Positions 42,277 through 50,725 of a DNA stretch of 54,967 nucleotides are shown piece after piece. The translations under genes and the position numbers were made by a program. Numbering within the stretch: position 1 is the first letter of the stretch; the number at the start of each line of letters is the position of its first letter. Source of the stretch: Borreliella spielmanii (GTDB taxonomy: Bacteria; Spirochaetota; Spirochaetia; Borreliales; Borreliaceae); contig NZ_JACHFA010000003.1 in the NCBI RefSeq assembly GCF_014201705.1, positions 1-54,967 of the forward strand, read 5' to 3'. The notes under the pieces are model-generated. The model was not told the DNA's origin, did not search any database, and saw nothing but the letters and a program-made list of their open reading frames with translations.

Positions 42277-42903
42277 CTATTTGATAAATTCTCTTAATTT
42301 TGAAGCATTAGTTAATATTTTTAGTGTATCGTAAATGTTTTGACTTACTCTGATGTAATATTTTTTGTTAGAATAAGGAGAGTATATAAGTTTAACTTTG
42401 TTTAGGCTTTTTTGAAATTTAGCAAAGCTTAGATATTTCCAGGTATAATTGGTTGATACGTAAAACGAGCTTCCAAATTCCAAATCACCGGATTTATCTT
42501 TGTTTAGAATTGCTCTGTTTATGCTTAATAAGCTGTGGTAATGAAACAAAGGCATTAAATTGATTTCTCTTTTTTGTCTGTCTTCGAAATTCAAACAACA
42601 TCTAATGTAATTATTTTCATAAAAATAATTAAAATCTTCATGGTTTTTCAATTTAAGCAGGTTTTTCAAACCCCTTTTGTCCATACTATTTTTGTGAGCC
42701 AAGATGCTTATTGATTTTAGTTTGCCTTTTGTGAGTGTAATTTTGTCGTATTGACCTAGATATTGTGCTTCTGATTTTATTTCGATTGTTGCATTTGAAT
42801 TTGTATTATAAGTTCTAATATAAAATTGTGTAAAAAGAATAGGATTTAAGGGTTTTATATATTTTCTTTTGTAAGCTAGATTATTTTTAAATAATGCATT
42901 CAT
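42277..42903 (-). CDS. BBA60 paralogue without signal peptide (BBA61)
   Basis: A 208-residue protein. KGKLKSISILAHKNSMDKRG and YDTLKILTNASKLREFIK line up with BBA60 QGKVESLSILINKELLD and RILKILTDKNNLKLLIQ. Unlike BBA60 it lacks a signal peptide or lipobox; the ATG has only a weak GAGA site, and upstream codons are closed by a stop, so the N-terminus may have been lost or replaced. Probably cytoplasmic, or a decayed lipoprotein. Confidence 0.6.
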   Translation of the reverse strand: MNALFKNNLAYKRKYIKPLNPILFTQFYIRTYNTNSNATIEIKSEAQYLGQYDKITLTKGKLKSISILAHKNSMDKRGLKNLLKLKNHEDFNYFYENNYIRCCLNFEDRQKREINLMPLFHYHSLLSINRAILNKDKSGDLEFGSSFYVSTNYTWKYLSFAKFQKSLNKVKLIYSPYSNKKYYIRVSQNIYDTLKILTNASKLREFIK

Positions 42904-43150
42904 AATTATCTCTTATAATATTAAAATTGTTTAATTTTTTTTTAAAACCACACAAAATTGTGTACATATAATAACTTTATTATTCCTCAGTCCAAATTTA
43001 TTTACATAGAATATCATTTTATACAGATTTTATCAATAGTTTATGAATTATTTTATAATATTTTTTTTTGAAATAAAAAACCATTTAATATTGATTATTT
43101 TAAAATTTTATTTTAATATAGTATAAATTCTAAATAAGGAGAATTAAATA

Positions 43151-43327
43151 ATGATAAAGTTAATGTATGCTATGCTTTTAAGTGCGATATTATTTGTTTC
43201 TTGCGAAACTACAAGAATTTCAGATGAGATGGAAAATACTATAGAAGAGGATTCAAAAGTTACAACTCCAATGCCAGAAAAATCCATGAAATCAACTAAA
43301 CAACCTATGAAGTCAATGAAAAAGTAA
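43151..43327 (+). CDS. Lp6.6 lipoprotein (BBA62)
   Basis: A 58-residue lipoprotein, too short for many gene finders: MIKLMYAMLLSAILFVSC (Cys18), then ETTRISDEMENTIEEDSK and a basic, Met-rich end with MKST/MKSM repeats. AAGGAG precedes ATG. It matches Lp6.6, an abundant inner-leaflet outer-membrane lipoprotein of the tick phase that is found in large membrane protein complexes. The only plus-strand gene in this lipoprotein arm; divergent from BBA61. Confidence 0.88.
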   Translation: MIKLMYAMLLSAILFVSCETTRISDEMENTIEEDSKVTTPMPEKSMKSTKQPMKSMKK

Positions 43328-43368
43328 TAACTTGCTTTTAGATTAATTTAAAACATAATAATAATTAT

Positions 43369-43410
43369 TTTAAAAAACTTTTTTGATAGATTTTATTAAA
43401 AAAGTTTTTA
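43369..43410 (+). terminator. lp6.6 terminator
   Basis: AAAAAACTTTTTT and AAAAAAGTTTTT arms flank a GATAGATTTTATT loop, about 45 bases after the stop. Confidence 0.55.
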
Positions 43411-43460
43411 TGTGTTTTTAACAGTAAAGTTTTTATAAAAATTACATATAAAAAAAAAGA

Positions 43461-43482
43461 AAGAGATTTTAAAAAATCTCTT
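43461..43482 (-). terminator. P35 (BBA64) terminator
   Basis: Perfect 10-bp stem AAGAGATTTT-AA-AAAATCTCTT; preceded by an A-tract that gives a U-run on the minus strand. Confidence 0.8.
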
Positions 43483-43507
43483 CCTCGTTTTGGATAGCAA
43501 ACCAATA

Positions 43508-44476
43508 TTACTGAATTGGAGCAAGAATATTGGTGGTTGTATTTATTAAATTTAAAATTAAATTGTGAATATCTGCGAATTGAGCTTTTGAATTTTTTAG
43601 TTCCACGTTGTCATGTAATTTTGAAATGTTAGTTCTCAATTCGGGATTAGCATTGTATTCTTTAATAATGTCATCTACATCTTTTAGCCATTTTTCTTTA
43701 AGTGTTTTAAGTTTATCAAAATCATAGTAGAGTGTTTTCAAATTAGGCTTGTTTAGATGATGTAGTTTGTCTTTTACATTTAATATTTTTAAGCTTATTT
43801 CTTCCATTGCTAATTGAATGCTAAATCCTCTGTTTATAAGGGTTTCTTTAACTAAGCTTCGGTAGTTTGAATGTTGACTAAGTTTTGATAAAATTGTTCC
43901 AAGGTTTAAAATTACGCCTTCGTTGAAATTTAAAGATGTGTAAAGTATTCTTCTTTCGTTTAAGTATTCGTTGTCGTCAAAATGTACCATTGAATTTGCA
44001 TTGAAAAATATTTTACTAAATATTTCTGCTTTCATTCCAAATTGGTCATTAGGTTCGCCTTTGTTAGAATCAATTTCGCTTATTTGAACAATATCCTCTG
44101 ATCTGTCTAGTATTTTTTGTATTAGCTCTTTAGCCTCAGGATCTACTGCTATTTGCTTTGGAGAATTGCTATTAGCAGGTTGTTTTAAGGCTGCTGCTGA
44201 ATTTGGTTTGTTTTTAACATTACCAGCTGAGATTTTTGGTGGATTTTTTAAAGCATTAATGGCAACAAATAGATTGTCTATTGTTGGGTTATCGGTTTTA
44301 GCGTTTCGAGACGCCTTTTTAATGCTTGATGAGTTCTTTTTATTTTTAATTATTTTTGCTTTTTTATTTTCTTTCTCTTTATTGTCGTCTTTGTTGACCT
44401 CTAGTGAGCAAGAAAGCAAAATTAGCGCAATTAATATATGCAATAAAAATATTGCAATTAATTTATTATTTTTCAA
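43508..44476 (-). CDS. P35 surface lipoprotein, PFam54 family (BBA64)
   Basis: I start at the second TTG (codon 6 of the open frame), which has AAGGAT six bases upstream: 322 residues. Lipobox LILLSC (Cys23), a Lys/Asn/Ala-rich tether, then the PFam54 helical domain: DQFGMKAEIFS, ERRILYTSLNFNEGVI, GFSIQLAMEEISL and KEKWLKDVDDIIKEYN. In B31, P35/BBA64 is surface exposed, RpoS-induced on mammalian signals and implicated in tick-to-mouse transmission. First of nine PFam54 units. Confidence 0.88.
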   Translation of the reverse strand: MKNNKLIAIFLLHILIALILLSCSLEVNKDDNKEKENKKAKIIKNKKNSSSIKKASRNAKTDNPTIDNLFVAINALKNPPKISAGNVKNKPNSAAALKQPANSNSPKQIAVDPEAKELIQKILDRSEDIVQISEIDSNKGEPNDQFGMKAEIFSKIFFNANSMVHFDDNEYLNERRILYTSLNFNEGVILNLGTILSKLSQHSNYRSLVKETLINRGFSIQLAMEEISLKILNVKDKLHHLNKPNLKTLYYDFDKLKTLKEKWLKDVDDIIKEYNANPELRTNISKLHDNVELKNSKAQFADIHNLILNLINTTTNILAPIQ

Positions 44477-44587
44477 AATGTTATCCTTCAATAAAAATTT
44501 TAAGTAATTAATTATTAATTAATAATTTTAATTACTCAATTAATAACTTTAATTCAAAATCGCTATTGTACAAAAAAAAATCAAAAA

Positions 44588-44611
44588 AAAAGAGAGCTAT
44601 CGCTCTCTTTT
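44588..44611 (-). terminator. BBA65 terminator
   Basis: Perfect 10-bp stem AAAAGAGAGC-TATC-GCTCTCTTTT, flanked by an A-tract (U-run on minus). Confidence 0.85.
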
Positions 44612-44642
44612 GGGTTAAGGTCTTAATTTTCCCAGAAATTTT

Positions 44643-45497
44643 TTAATTATTATTACATTTAAATAATGTGTTTAAGTAAATCAATGCTCGCTCAGCTTTC
44701 AAGCAAAGAGTATTTATTTTATCTTTATATATTTGTTGAATATGTTCTTTTAGCTTTTCTGTATTGTTTTGTAGCTCCAAGGTAGCGTTTGAGCTTTTAA
44801 TCAATGTTTCTATTGTATTTAGCCATTCTTTTTTTATTTCGATTAAATCAACAATTACAGCGTAAATTTCTTCTAAAGCACTCTTAGCAAAAGCATTCTC
44901 TTTTAGCATTTCCATATTAATTGCTAAATCTTCAAGCGCAACTTCAAAGTTTTGTTGAATTCGTATTCCCCCAGATATATTTTTTATTGTATCGTGGGCT
45001 TTCGGGTCTTTGTAGAGCTTGTTTACAATCTCTGCTAAATTAAAAATGTCAGTGGTGTTGTAGCTTAATGATGAATAAAATTGTCTTCTCATTTTTTGAG
45101 ATTCAAATAGGCTTGAGTTCATTTTTTCTTTAAGTTTTATTCCAGTTTTAGAATCTATTTTGTAAACATTGATTAGTTCAAACATGCTATTTTTTAGTCC
45201 AAATTGGCTAGATATTTCTGTTTGAAGCTTGTCTCTTTTTATTATTGTCATTTCTCTTGCTAAGATTTCAAAAAGCTTATCAGTTAGATTAGTTTTGTCT
45301 TCTGTGTTGAAAATTTTTAAGTCTTTTGTTGGTTTTGGATGTTCTTGTTTTTTTACATCTTTTTGAAGATTTGGTTCATCGTGTTTTGTTTCTGTAAAAC
45401 TTGCTACTTTGTTTTTAGTATCTTCATAGTTTAGCTTGCAAGATAATAATGTTATTATTCCTAATGTTATAAATATTGATAATTTTATATTATTCAA
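44643..45497 (-). CDS. PFam54 surface lipoprotein (BBA65)
   Basis: A 284-residue lipoprotein; TTG start with AAGGAG; lipobox TLLSC (Cys20). After an acidic/Lys tether come SSQFGLKNSMFE, KMRRQFYSSLSYNTTDIF, IRIQQNFEVALEDLAIN and a long C-terminal helix, the full PFam54 pattern. Order and length match BBA65. Complement-regulator binding is known for some family members (CspA) but not shown for BBA65. Confidence 0.85.
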   Translation of the reverse strand: MNNIKLSIFITLGIITLLSCKLNYEDTKNKVASFTETKHDEPNLQKDVKKQEHPKPTKDLKIFNTEDKTNLTDKLFEILAREMTIIKRDKLQTEISSQFGLKNSMFELINVYKIDSKTGIKLKEKMNSSLFESQKMRRQFYSSLSYNTTDIFNLAEIVNKLYKDPKAHDTIKNISGGIRIQQNFEVALEDLAINMEMLKENAFAKSALEEIYAVIVDLIEIKKEWLNTIETLIKSSNATLELQNNTEKLKEHIQQIYKDKINTLCLKAERALIYLNTLFKCNNN

Positions 45498-45598
45498 AAT
45501 TTACTCCTTTAAAAAAAATTTTTAAGTAATTTCAATTATTTAAAATAAATACTTAATGATTTAAATTTAGTTCAAATTTGCAATCAAACAATAAAAGA

Positions 45599-45623
45599 AA
45601 AGAAGAGATTAGATCTCTTCTTT
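45599..45623 (-). terminator. BBA66 terminator
   Basis: Perfect 11-bp stem AAAGAAGAGAT-TAG-ATCTCTTCTTT. Confidence 0.8.
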
Positions 45624-45667
45624 GATTAAATAGTTGTAAAATAGTTTATTTTCGGTTTTTAAATAAA

Positions 45668-46915
45668 CTATTTAAATTCTGTTATTCTAATGTATGAGTC
45701 AAGAACAGACTGGCGAGCATTTTCCATTTTGTCTAAATACCTGGTTTGAATGTATTGTGCTAGAGTGCTAGAATCATTTAGGCTTGTATTAGAGTTTGCA
45801 TTAGCAATAAGGGCGTCAACTTGTTTTGACCATTCATTTCTTTCAGTTAATATTGAATTTAATATTAATTCAAACTCTTTCATTGTAGTGTCAAAATCAA
45901 AGCCGGTGATTTTATTGTTTGAGTACTTTTCGTTAAAGATTTCAATTTTTTTCTCTAACTCTTCTAGTGCATGTTCTAAAGAAATTTGTATTCCAAGTCC
46001 TGATATTATTAATGATCTGATTAAGCTGTGATTTTGATTCTCCTTGTAAAGAATTTCCATTATTGATCCAAATTGTGTTGTTTTTGATTGATCAAAATCC
46101 ATAATTGCATAGAATTTATTTCTTTCATTTTCTGCTTCTGGGGTGTTAGAGTTAAGCTGTGGTGCGTAACTTCGATCAAAAACTGAAATATTTGAAATAA
46201 CATCTAATAGCTCAAATGCAGAGTCTTTCATTTTAAATTGATCGTAAGTTTCTCTAAATCCATTGTTGTTTTGTATTTTGTTTTTTTCTTCAGAAATTCT
46301 TCTAAGAAGGTCGTTTTTTGACTCTCGTGATTTGCTAATAGCAGAAGATGTTTGAATAAAGCTTGGTTGAGCTTGTTTGAAAATCATAGAAGTATTGTTT
46401 TGCTGGTTGATAAAGTTTGTCTGGGTTGATTGACCTAAGCCGTAATTAAAGGTATATTTTTGAGGTTTTTTAAAGTTTTTAGGAGTAGTAGTTTTTGTAC
46501 CTTTGCGCACAGTTGCAGTTGCAGTTGCAGTTGCAGTTGCAGTTGGGGTGGGTGCTATTTGTTTTGGAGGTGTGATTTGTGCTTTTGTTTGTACATTTTT
46601 TTTAATTACTCCTGTTGGATTTGCTCTATTTGCCGGATTTGCGTTGTGGTGCACAATATGCAAGTTTTGCCCGTTTGCTAATGGTTGGTTTTGCAGCCCC
46701 GCTACTTGTTCTGCTTTTTTATTAGTGTTTGTTTTAGTTTGTAGTTGCAAGGCACTTGAGTTTGTTTTAGTCCCCGGCGTTGTTTGATCATTTGTTGTAC
46801 TATTGAGAAGTTCTTCTACCTTATTTTTATAGTCTTCGTTTAGATTAGCATCAATCGTGCAAGAAGACAAAAACAAGGCTATGAACTTTAAATGTATTAA
46901 TGATTTAATTTTCAA
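45668..46915 (-). CDS. PFam54 surface lipoprotein with long tether (BBA66)
   Basis: A 415-residue lipoprotein (TTG start; lipobox FLSSC, Cys19) with an unusually long Asn/Thr/Pro-rich tether of about 190 residues, including an (AT)5 stretch coded by 6-bp repeats. The helical domain begins near EKNKIQNNNGFRETYDQFKM and shows ERNKFYAIMDFDQSKTT and NEWSKQVDALIANAN. In B31, BBA66 is surface exposed, raised during tick feeding and involved in transmission. Length and order agree. Confidence 0.87.
   Translation of the reverse strand: MKIKSLIHLKFIALFLSSCTIDANLNEDYKNKVEELLNSTTNDQTTPGTKTNSSALQLQTKTNTNKKAEQVAGLQNQPLANGQNLHIVHHNANPANRANPTGVIKKNVQTKAQITPPKQIAPTPTATATATATATVRKGTKTTTPKNFKKPQKYTFNYGLGQSTQTNFINQQNNTSMIFKQAQPSFIQTSSAISKSRESKNDLLRRISEEKNKIQNNNGFRETYDQFKMKDSAFELLDVISNISVFDRSYAPQLNSNTPEAENERNKFYAIMDFDQSKTTQFGSIMEILYKENQNHSLIRSLIISGLGIQISLEHALEELEKKIEIFNEKYSNNKITGFDFDTTMKEFELILNSILTERNEWSKQVDALIANANSNTSLNDSSTLAQYIQTRYLDKMENARQSVLDSYIRITEFK
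46511..46540 (-). repeat. Five 6-bp repeats in BBA66
   Basis: AGTTGC five times in a row on plus (then AGTTGG), coding alternating Ala-Thr in the tether. Confidence 0.95.
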
Positions 46916-47031
46916 AATATTATTCCTCGATTTATTCTTAATAAATTTTAATAATTAAAATTAATTAAAATTTAAAATTAATTACCAATTAATAAAAACT
47001 TAGTTCAAATTAGAAAATAATCAATAAATAT

Positions 47032-47063
47032 AAAAAAAGAGCAAAACCCTTTGCTCTTTTTTT
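47032..47063 (-). terminator. Terminator of the BBA67-position gene
   Basis: Perfect 14-bp stem AAAAAAAGAGCAAA with TTTGCTCTTTTTTT, loop ACCC; U-run on both strands. Confidence 0.9.
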
Positions 47064-47072
47064 GCGGTGCGC

Positions 47073-47768
47073 TTATAAGTTTTCTTGCAATTCTCTTCCA
47101 ATTTCTATCATCAAATCGTAAATTTCATTTGAGTCTGACTTTAATGTATTTTCATAAGTTGTTTTTAGGTAAGTTTCTAATTCTTCGCTATTGGTTTGAA
47201 GATTTGTAGTATCATTGTAAGTAATAATAATCTTGTCTATATTTTTAATCCATTGTTGCTGCATTCCCAGCATTTTGTTGATTTTATTTTTAATGTCTTT
47301 TAATTTTTCTGTGTTATTAAAGTTAATAAGATCATCTTTTCTTTTATTTATTTCAAGAATAGCAATTTCTAGCGGATTTTGAACAAAAATTGATCCTCTG
47401 TCGATTATTGACTTAATAAAATGTACAAGTTCAAGCTTTTTTGCGACATCATTTTGTATTTCTATAACTTTATGAAAAATTTTTATTATGTTTGTAATTC
47501 TTATTATATTGTACTCAAGAGATGAATAAAACTGTCTTCTGTAATCGTTGCAAAGTTCATCGTTTTTTTGAATAAGCTCAAAAATGGTTTTCATTTCATC
47601 AAATTCTAATTCTTTTTCTTTTTTGTCGTTTTCTATTTTTTCTACTACGGGGTTGATTATTTTTTCTATTTTCTCGGCAAGTTCTTGTTTTAAGCCAACT
47701 GAATTACATGAACACAAAAATAATATTATTGTTATAAGTTTAATAAATTCTAATTTGTATTTTTTCAA
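47073..47768 (-). CDS. PFam54 lipoprotein, BBA67-position
   Basis: A 231-residue lipoprotein; TTG start with AAGGAG; LFLCSC gives Cys21. It has almost no tether: the helical domain starts within about 25 residues. Family blocks: CNDYRRQFYSSLEYNIIRI, GSIFVQNPLEIAILEINK, QQQWIKNIDKIIITYND. It occupies the BBA67 place, where B31 has only a short, probably degraded gene, so this isolate seems to keep a complete copy. Ligand unknown. Confidence 0.75.
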   Translation of the reverse strand: MKKYKLEFIKLITIILFLCSCNSVGLKQELAEKIEKIINPVVEKIENDKKEKELEFDEMKTIFELIQKNDELCNDYRRQFYSSLEYNIIRITNIIKIFHKVIEIQNDVAKKLELVHFIKSIIDRGSIFVQNPLEIAILEINKRKDDLINFNNTEKLKDIKNKINKMLGMQQQWIKNIDKIIITYNDTTNLQTNSEELETYLKTTYENTLKSDSNEIYDLMIEIGRELQENL

Positions 47769-47854
47769 AGTATTCTCCTTTTATAATTTTCTAATTTATT
47801 AGATTGCTTGATTTTAAATAGATATAAAAACAAAAATAGTCTAGCTTTAACATA

Positions 47855-48571
47855 TTAATTTTGACTTCCAGGGGTTGTTAAAGTTGGTAAATTGTAATAA
47901 AAATTTAATATTTCGTTTATTTTTACAATTACAGTTGTTGCATCATATTCTTCTGGTTTAATTTCATGGCTAATGTGTTCTGCTAGGCTGTTAGCGTCTT
48001 CTTTGATTTTTTCTAAATTTTCGTTGTAGTTAAGAATAATTTCGTCTACCTTTTTGATCCAATTTTGTTTTATTTCAAAAAATTCTTTTATTGCAGTCTC
48101 AAGAGCTTTTAGGTTTTCTTTGCCTAGCCTTTTTAATTCATCTCTGTTATCAGATATTTTTAAAATTGTCTCTTCAAGGTTTTTTTGAATGCTAAATCCT
48201 ATTTTAACAACCTCTTCAATTAGTTGATGGTGTTGTTGCTGTTTGTAAAGTTGTGTGAGTATTTTACCAAAGTTTACAATTCTCTTTTTGCTGTACTCTA
48301 GAGAAGAGTAAAATAGCAGTCTTTCATCTTTTTTTGCATCCGAGTTGAGCTTTGCAAGCTTAAGCGCAGTTGTATCTACATTAAAGACTGAATATTTCAT
48401 TCCAAATTGATCAGAGTCTTCAGTTTTGTCTTTATATTGTTCTACTTTTTCTTTAAATTTTTTTATTTCTGTTGATATTCTTTCGGTTATTGTTCCTTAA
48501 AATAAGCTGCAAGAGCACAAAAGAAGTGTTGTAATGACAATATTAGTTAATATTAAATCATTTTTTTTCAA
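47855..48571 (-). pseudogene. PFam54 lipoprotein gene with an in-frame TAA at codon 25
   Basis: A TTG with GGAG six bases upstream (48571) opens a frame MKKNDLILTNIVITTLLLCSC-SLF and meets TAA at 48497-48499, four codons after the lipobox Cys21. The same frame then continues without interruption as GTITERISTEIKKFKEK, DQFGMKYSVFNV, ERLLFYSSLEYSKKRI, NWIKKVDEIILNYNEN to the normal stop, 238 residues in total, family size. The DQFGMK block lies across the only internal ATG, so the shorter 181-residue product would be an unlipidated fragment. A point nonsense mutation, sequencing error or readthrough are the options. Confidence 0.85.
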
Positions 48572-48725
48572 AATATTCTCCTTTTATAAAAATGTAATAA
48601 TGCGATACAAAATAATTTTAGTACATATTACAAATGTATATCAAATTATTTAAAGTTTAAATTGAAACTTGAATAAAAATAAAAACATTATTTTTTTAGT
48701 TTGGACTTTAATTGAGAGATTAAAA

Positions 48726-48753
48726 AAAAAGAGAAGTTAATTTTTCTCTTTTT
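48726..48753 (-). terminator. Terminator of the cspA-like gene
   Basis: Perfect 10-bp stem AAAAAGAGAA/TTCTCTTTTT with an 8-nt loop. Confidence 0.8.
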
Positions 48754-48790
48754 AAAAAATATTAATTACAATATTATTTTTTTGTTTGGA

Positions 48791-49561
48791 TTAATGGATT
48801 GATTTTAAAGAATCAAATTCTTTGTAATTGTCATTCATGTGGGTTGCCAGTTTTTCCTCATCGGTTTTAATCTGCTGTGAATTTTGACTATAAGCTTCAA
48901 GAGTTGCGGTTAAGGTTTTAGCAAACCTTTGTTTTAGTGTTAAGTAATGTTTTGCGCTAAGTAGTGTCTCTTCGGCTTCTTTTTTGCTTAGAGTAGATAA
49001 TTTATCTTTTATTGTTTTTAAATGCTCGCTTAGGCGGAATTGAATGCGCCATGATATGTGGTTAATAAAGCTACCTACTATAGTATGGTATTGGTTATTT
49101 TTTTTAAGTTTTTCAAGAATTTCTTTTAATGTATTTATTTTTTGTGTTTCGTAATTTAAAGATGAGTAAATTATTCTTTTTATTTCCGTTTGATTTTCTT
49201 CTACAATAAGGTCATAAGGTCCTATTTTAAAAGTACTCAAAAAATCACATTGTTCGGAAATAATTTTAGCTATTGCGGTATCTTCTTGCTCTTTTTGAGC
49301 TTCTAACTTTTTACCAATTGCTTTTAATTCTAAGAGTATGGTTTCTAGGGATTCTTGATCTGAAGAGTTTGAATCTTGAGATTCTTGATTGAAAGAGTTT
49401 GAATCTTGAGATTTATTTTCAAAATCTTGACTGTTTTCTGTTGTGTTAGTATATTTGTTTGGCTTAGGATCAATTTTATTAACAGCACATGATATGCAAA
49501 TTAAAGCTAATATAGTTGTCATTATATTAAGCTTGATTATATTTAGTTTAGTTTTTATCAA
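48791..49561 (-). CDS. cspA: CspA-type PFam54 lipoprotein (BbCRASP-1/BBA68 ortholog)
   Basis: A 256-residue lipoprotein, TTG start, lipobox ICISC (Cys25). Tether with two NSF/NSS-QESQDS repeats. DFLSTFKIGPYDLI, KRIIYSSLNYETQKINTLKE, HISWRIQFRLSEHL and the C-terminal YKEFDSLK match B31 CspA (DFLSTFKVGPYDLI, YKDFDTLK). CspA forms a helical dimer and binds factor H and FHL-1, protecting the cell from complement in tick and skin. Among the three adjacent close paralogues this one is nearest CspA; host range of binding cannot be read from sequence. Confidence 0.8.
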   Translation of the reverse strand: MIKTKLNIIKLNIMTTILALICISCAVNKIDPKPNKYTNTTENSQDFENKSQDSNSFNQESQDSNSSDQESLETILLELKAIGKKLEAQKEQEDTAIAKIISEQCDFLSTFKIGPYDLIVEENQTEIKRIIYSSLNYETQKINTLKEILEKLKKNNQYHTIVGSFINHISWRIQFRLSEHLKTIKDKLSTLSKKEAEETLLSAKHYLTLKQRFAKTLTATLEAYSQNSQQIKTDEEKLATHMNDNYKEFDSLKSIH

Positions 49562-49697
49562 AATATTTTCCTTATAAATTAAAACTAATATTTACTAAGT
49601 ATAATGCAAAATAATAATATAACCATATTGTTTTGCTTGTTAAATAATATTAATTTCAATTTGTATTAAAAGATTAATTGATTTTTTTTTAAAAAAA

Positions 49698-49723
49698 AAA
49701 AGAGAAGAATTAACTTCTCTTTT
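49698..49723 (-). terminator. Terminator, PFam54 unit
   Basis: AAAAGAGAAG-AATTAA-CTTCTCTTTT, within long A and T tracts; nearly identical to the hairpin at 50660-50683. Confidence 0.85.
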
Positions 49724-49759
49724 AAAATAATATTAATTGCAACGCATTTTTTGTTTGGA

Positions 49760-50467
49760 TTAATTAGTAGGCTTAAAAGAATTAATGTTGCTGTAATGTT
49801 CATCCATATGTTTTACTAATTGTGTTTCATTAGATTTAATGTTTTCTAAATCTTGACTGTAAGCTTCAATAGTTTTGTTTAAGGCTTTTTCAAAGTTTTC
49901 TTTTAGTTTTAAGCTGGATTCTACCCCCATTAGTAGTGCTTTATAGTTTTCTTGGGTTAGAGCGTTTGATTTCTTTTTTATTTTTTCTAAGCTACCATTT
50001 AGTTGGAATTGAATAATTAGTGATATGGAATAAAGGAATCTTTCGAGTACCTTTTGGTGTTCAGAATTTTGTTTAAGTTTATCAATAATTTCTTTTAATG
50101 TTTTTATTTTTGCGATTTCGTAATTTAAAGATGAGTAAAGTATTCTTTTTATATTCATTTCCACATTTTTGCTAAGATCTTTGTAGGATTGAGTTTTTAA
50201 AGAACCTAGAAAATCAGGTAGTGTAATATCAATTGTAGCTATTTCTGCGGTGTCTTTTTCTTCTTGAGCTGTCAATTTTTTGCCAATTTCTTTTAATTTT
50301 GAGATTGTATCTTTTTCTTGAGATTTTAGATTTTGAGATCCGTTTGAAAAATTATTGGCACTTTCTTTTTGTTCCGGATCGTTATCAACATCACATGAGA
50401 TGCAAATTAAAGTTAATATTGTTGTAAGAATATTAAGCTTAATTATATCTAGTTTAGTTTTTTTCAA
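49760..50467 (-). CDS. PFam54 lipoprotein paralogue (BBA69/70 group)
   Basis: A 235-residue lipoprotein; TTG start with AGGAGG; signal MKKTKLDIIKLNILTTILTL ending ICISC (Cys25), nearly identical to the genes on each side. Domain blocks: DFLGSLKTQSYKDLS, KRILYSSLNYEIAKIKTLKE, FLYSISLIIQFQLNGSLEK. The 5' end and terminator repeat those of the neighbours, which points to tandem duplication with gene conversion of the signal region. Ligand unknown; some BBA69-72 type members bind complement proteins or plasminogen in other strains. Confidence 0.8.
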   Translation of the reverse strand: MKKTKLDIIKLNILTTILTLICISCDVDNDPEQKESANNFSNGSQNLKSQEKDTISKLKEIGKKLTAQEEKDTAEIATIDITLPDFLGSLKTQSYKDLSKNVEMNIKRILYSSLNYEIAKIKTLKEIIDKLKQNSEHQKVLERFLYSISLIIQFQLNGSLEKIKKKSNALTQENYKALLMGVESSLKLKENFEKALNKTIEAYSQDLENIKSNETQLVKHMDEHYSNINSFKPTN

Positions 50468-50659
50468 AATATCCTCCTTATAAAATAAAACTAATATTTA
50501 ATAAATATAATACGAAATAGTATTTTAACTATATTGTTTTGCTTGTTATATAATATTAGTTTTAATTTGTATTAAAAGGTTGAATTTATATTTTGCAGTT
50601 GAGCCTTTTTAGGCCTATTTATTAAGTTTAGTTTGGATTTAGACGCAGTGAGTAAAAAA

Positions 50660-50683
50660 AAAGAGAAGAATTAACTTCTCTTT
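50660..50683 (-). terminator. Terminator, PFam54 unit
   Basis: AAAGAGAAG-AATTAA-CTTCTCTTT, same sequence as in the neighbouring unit. Confidence 0.85.
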
Positions 50684-50725
50684 AAAAAAAATATCAAGTG
50701 CAATGTATTTTTTTTGTTTTTATTA

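Noticed and set aside
46460..46787. Two plus-strand frames opposite BBA66, one rich in Cys and Ser
   Set aside because: They come from reading the Ala-Thr repeat and Asn/Pro tether of BBA66 backwards; no start signal or family likeness.
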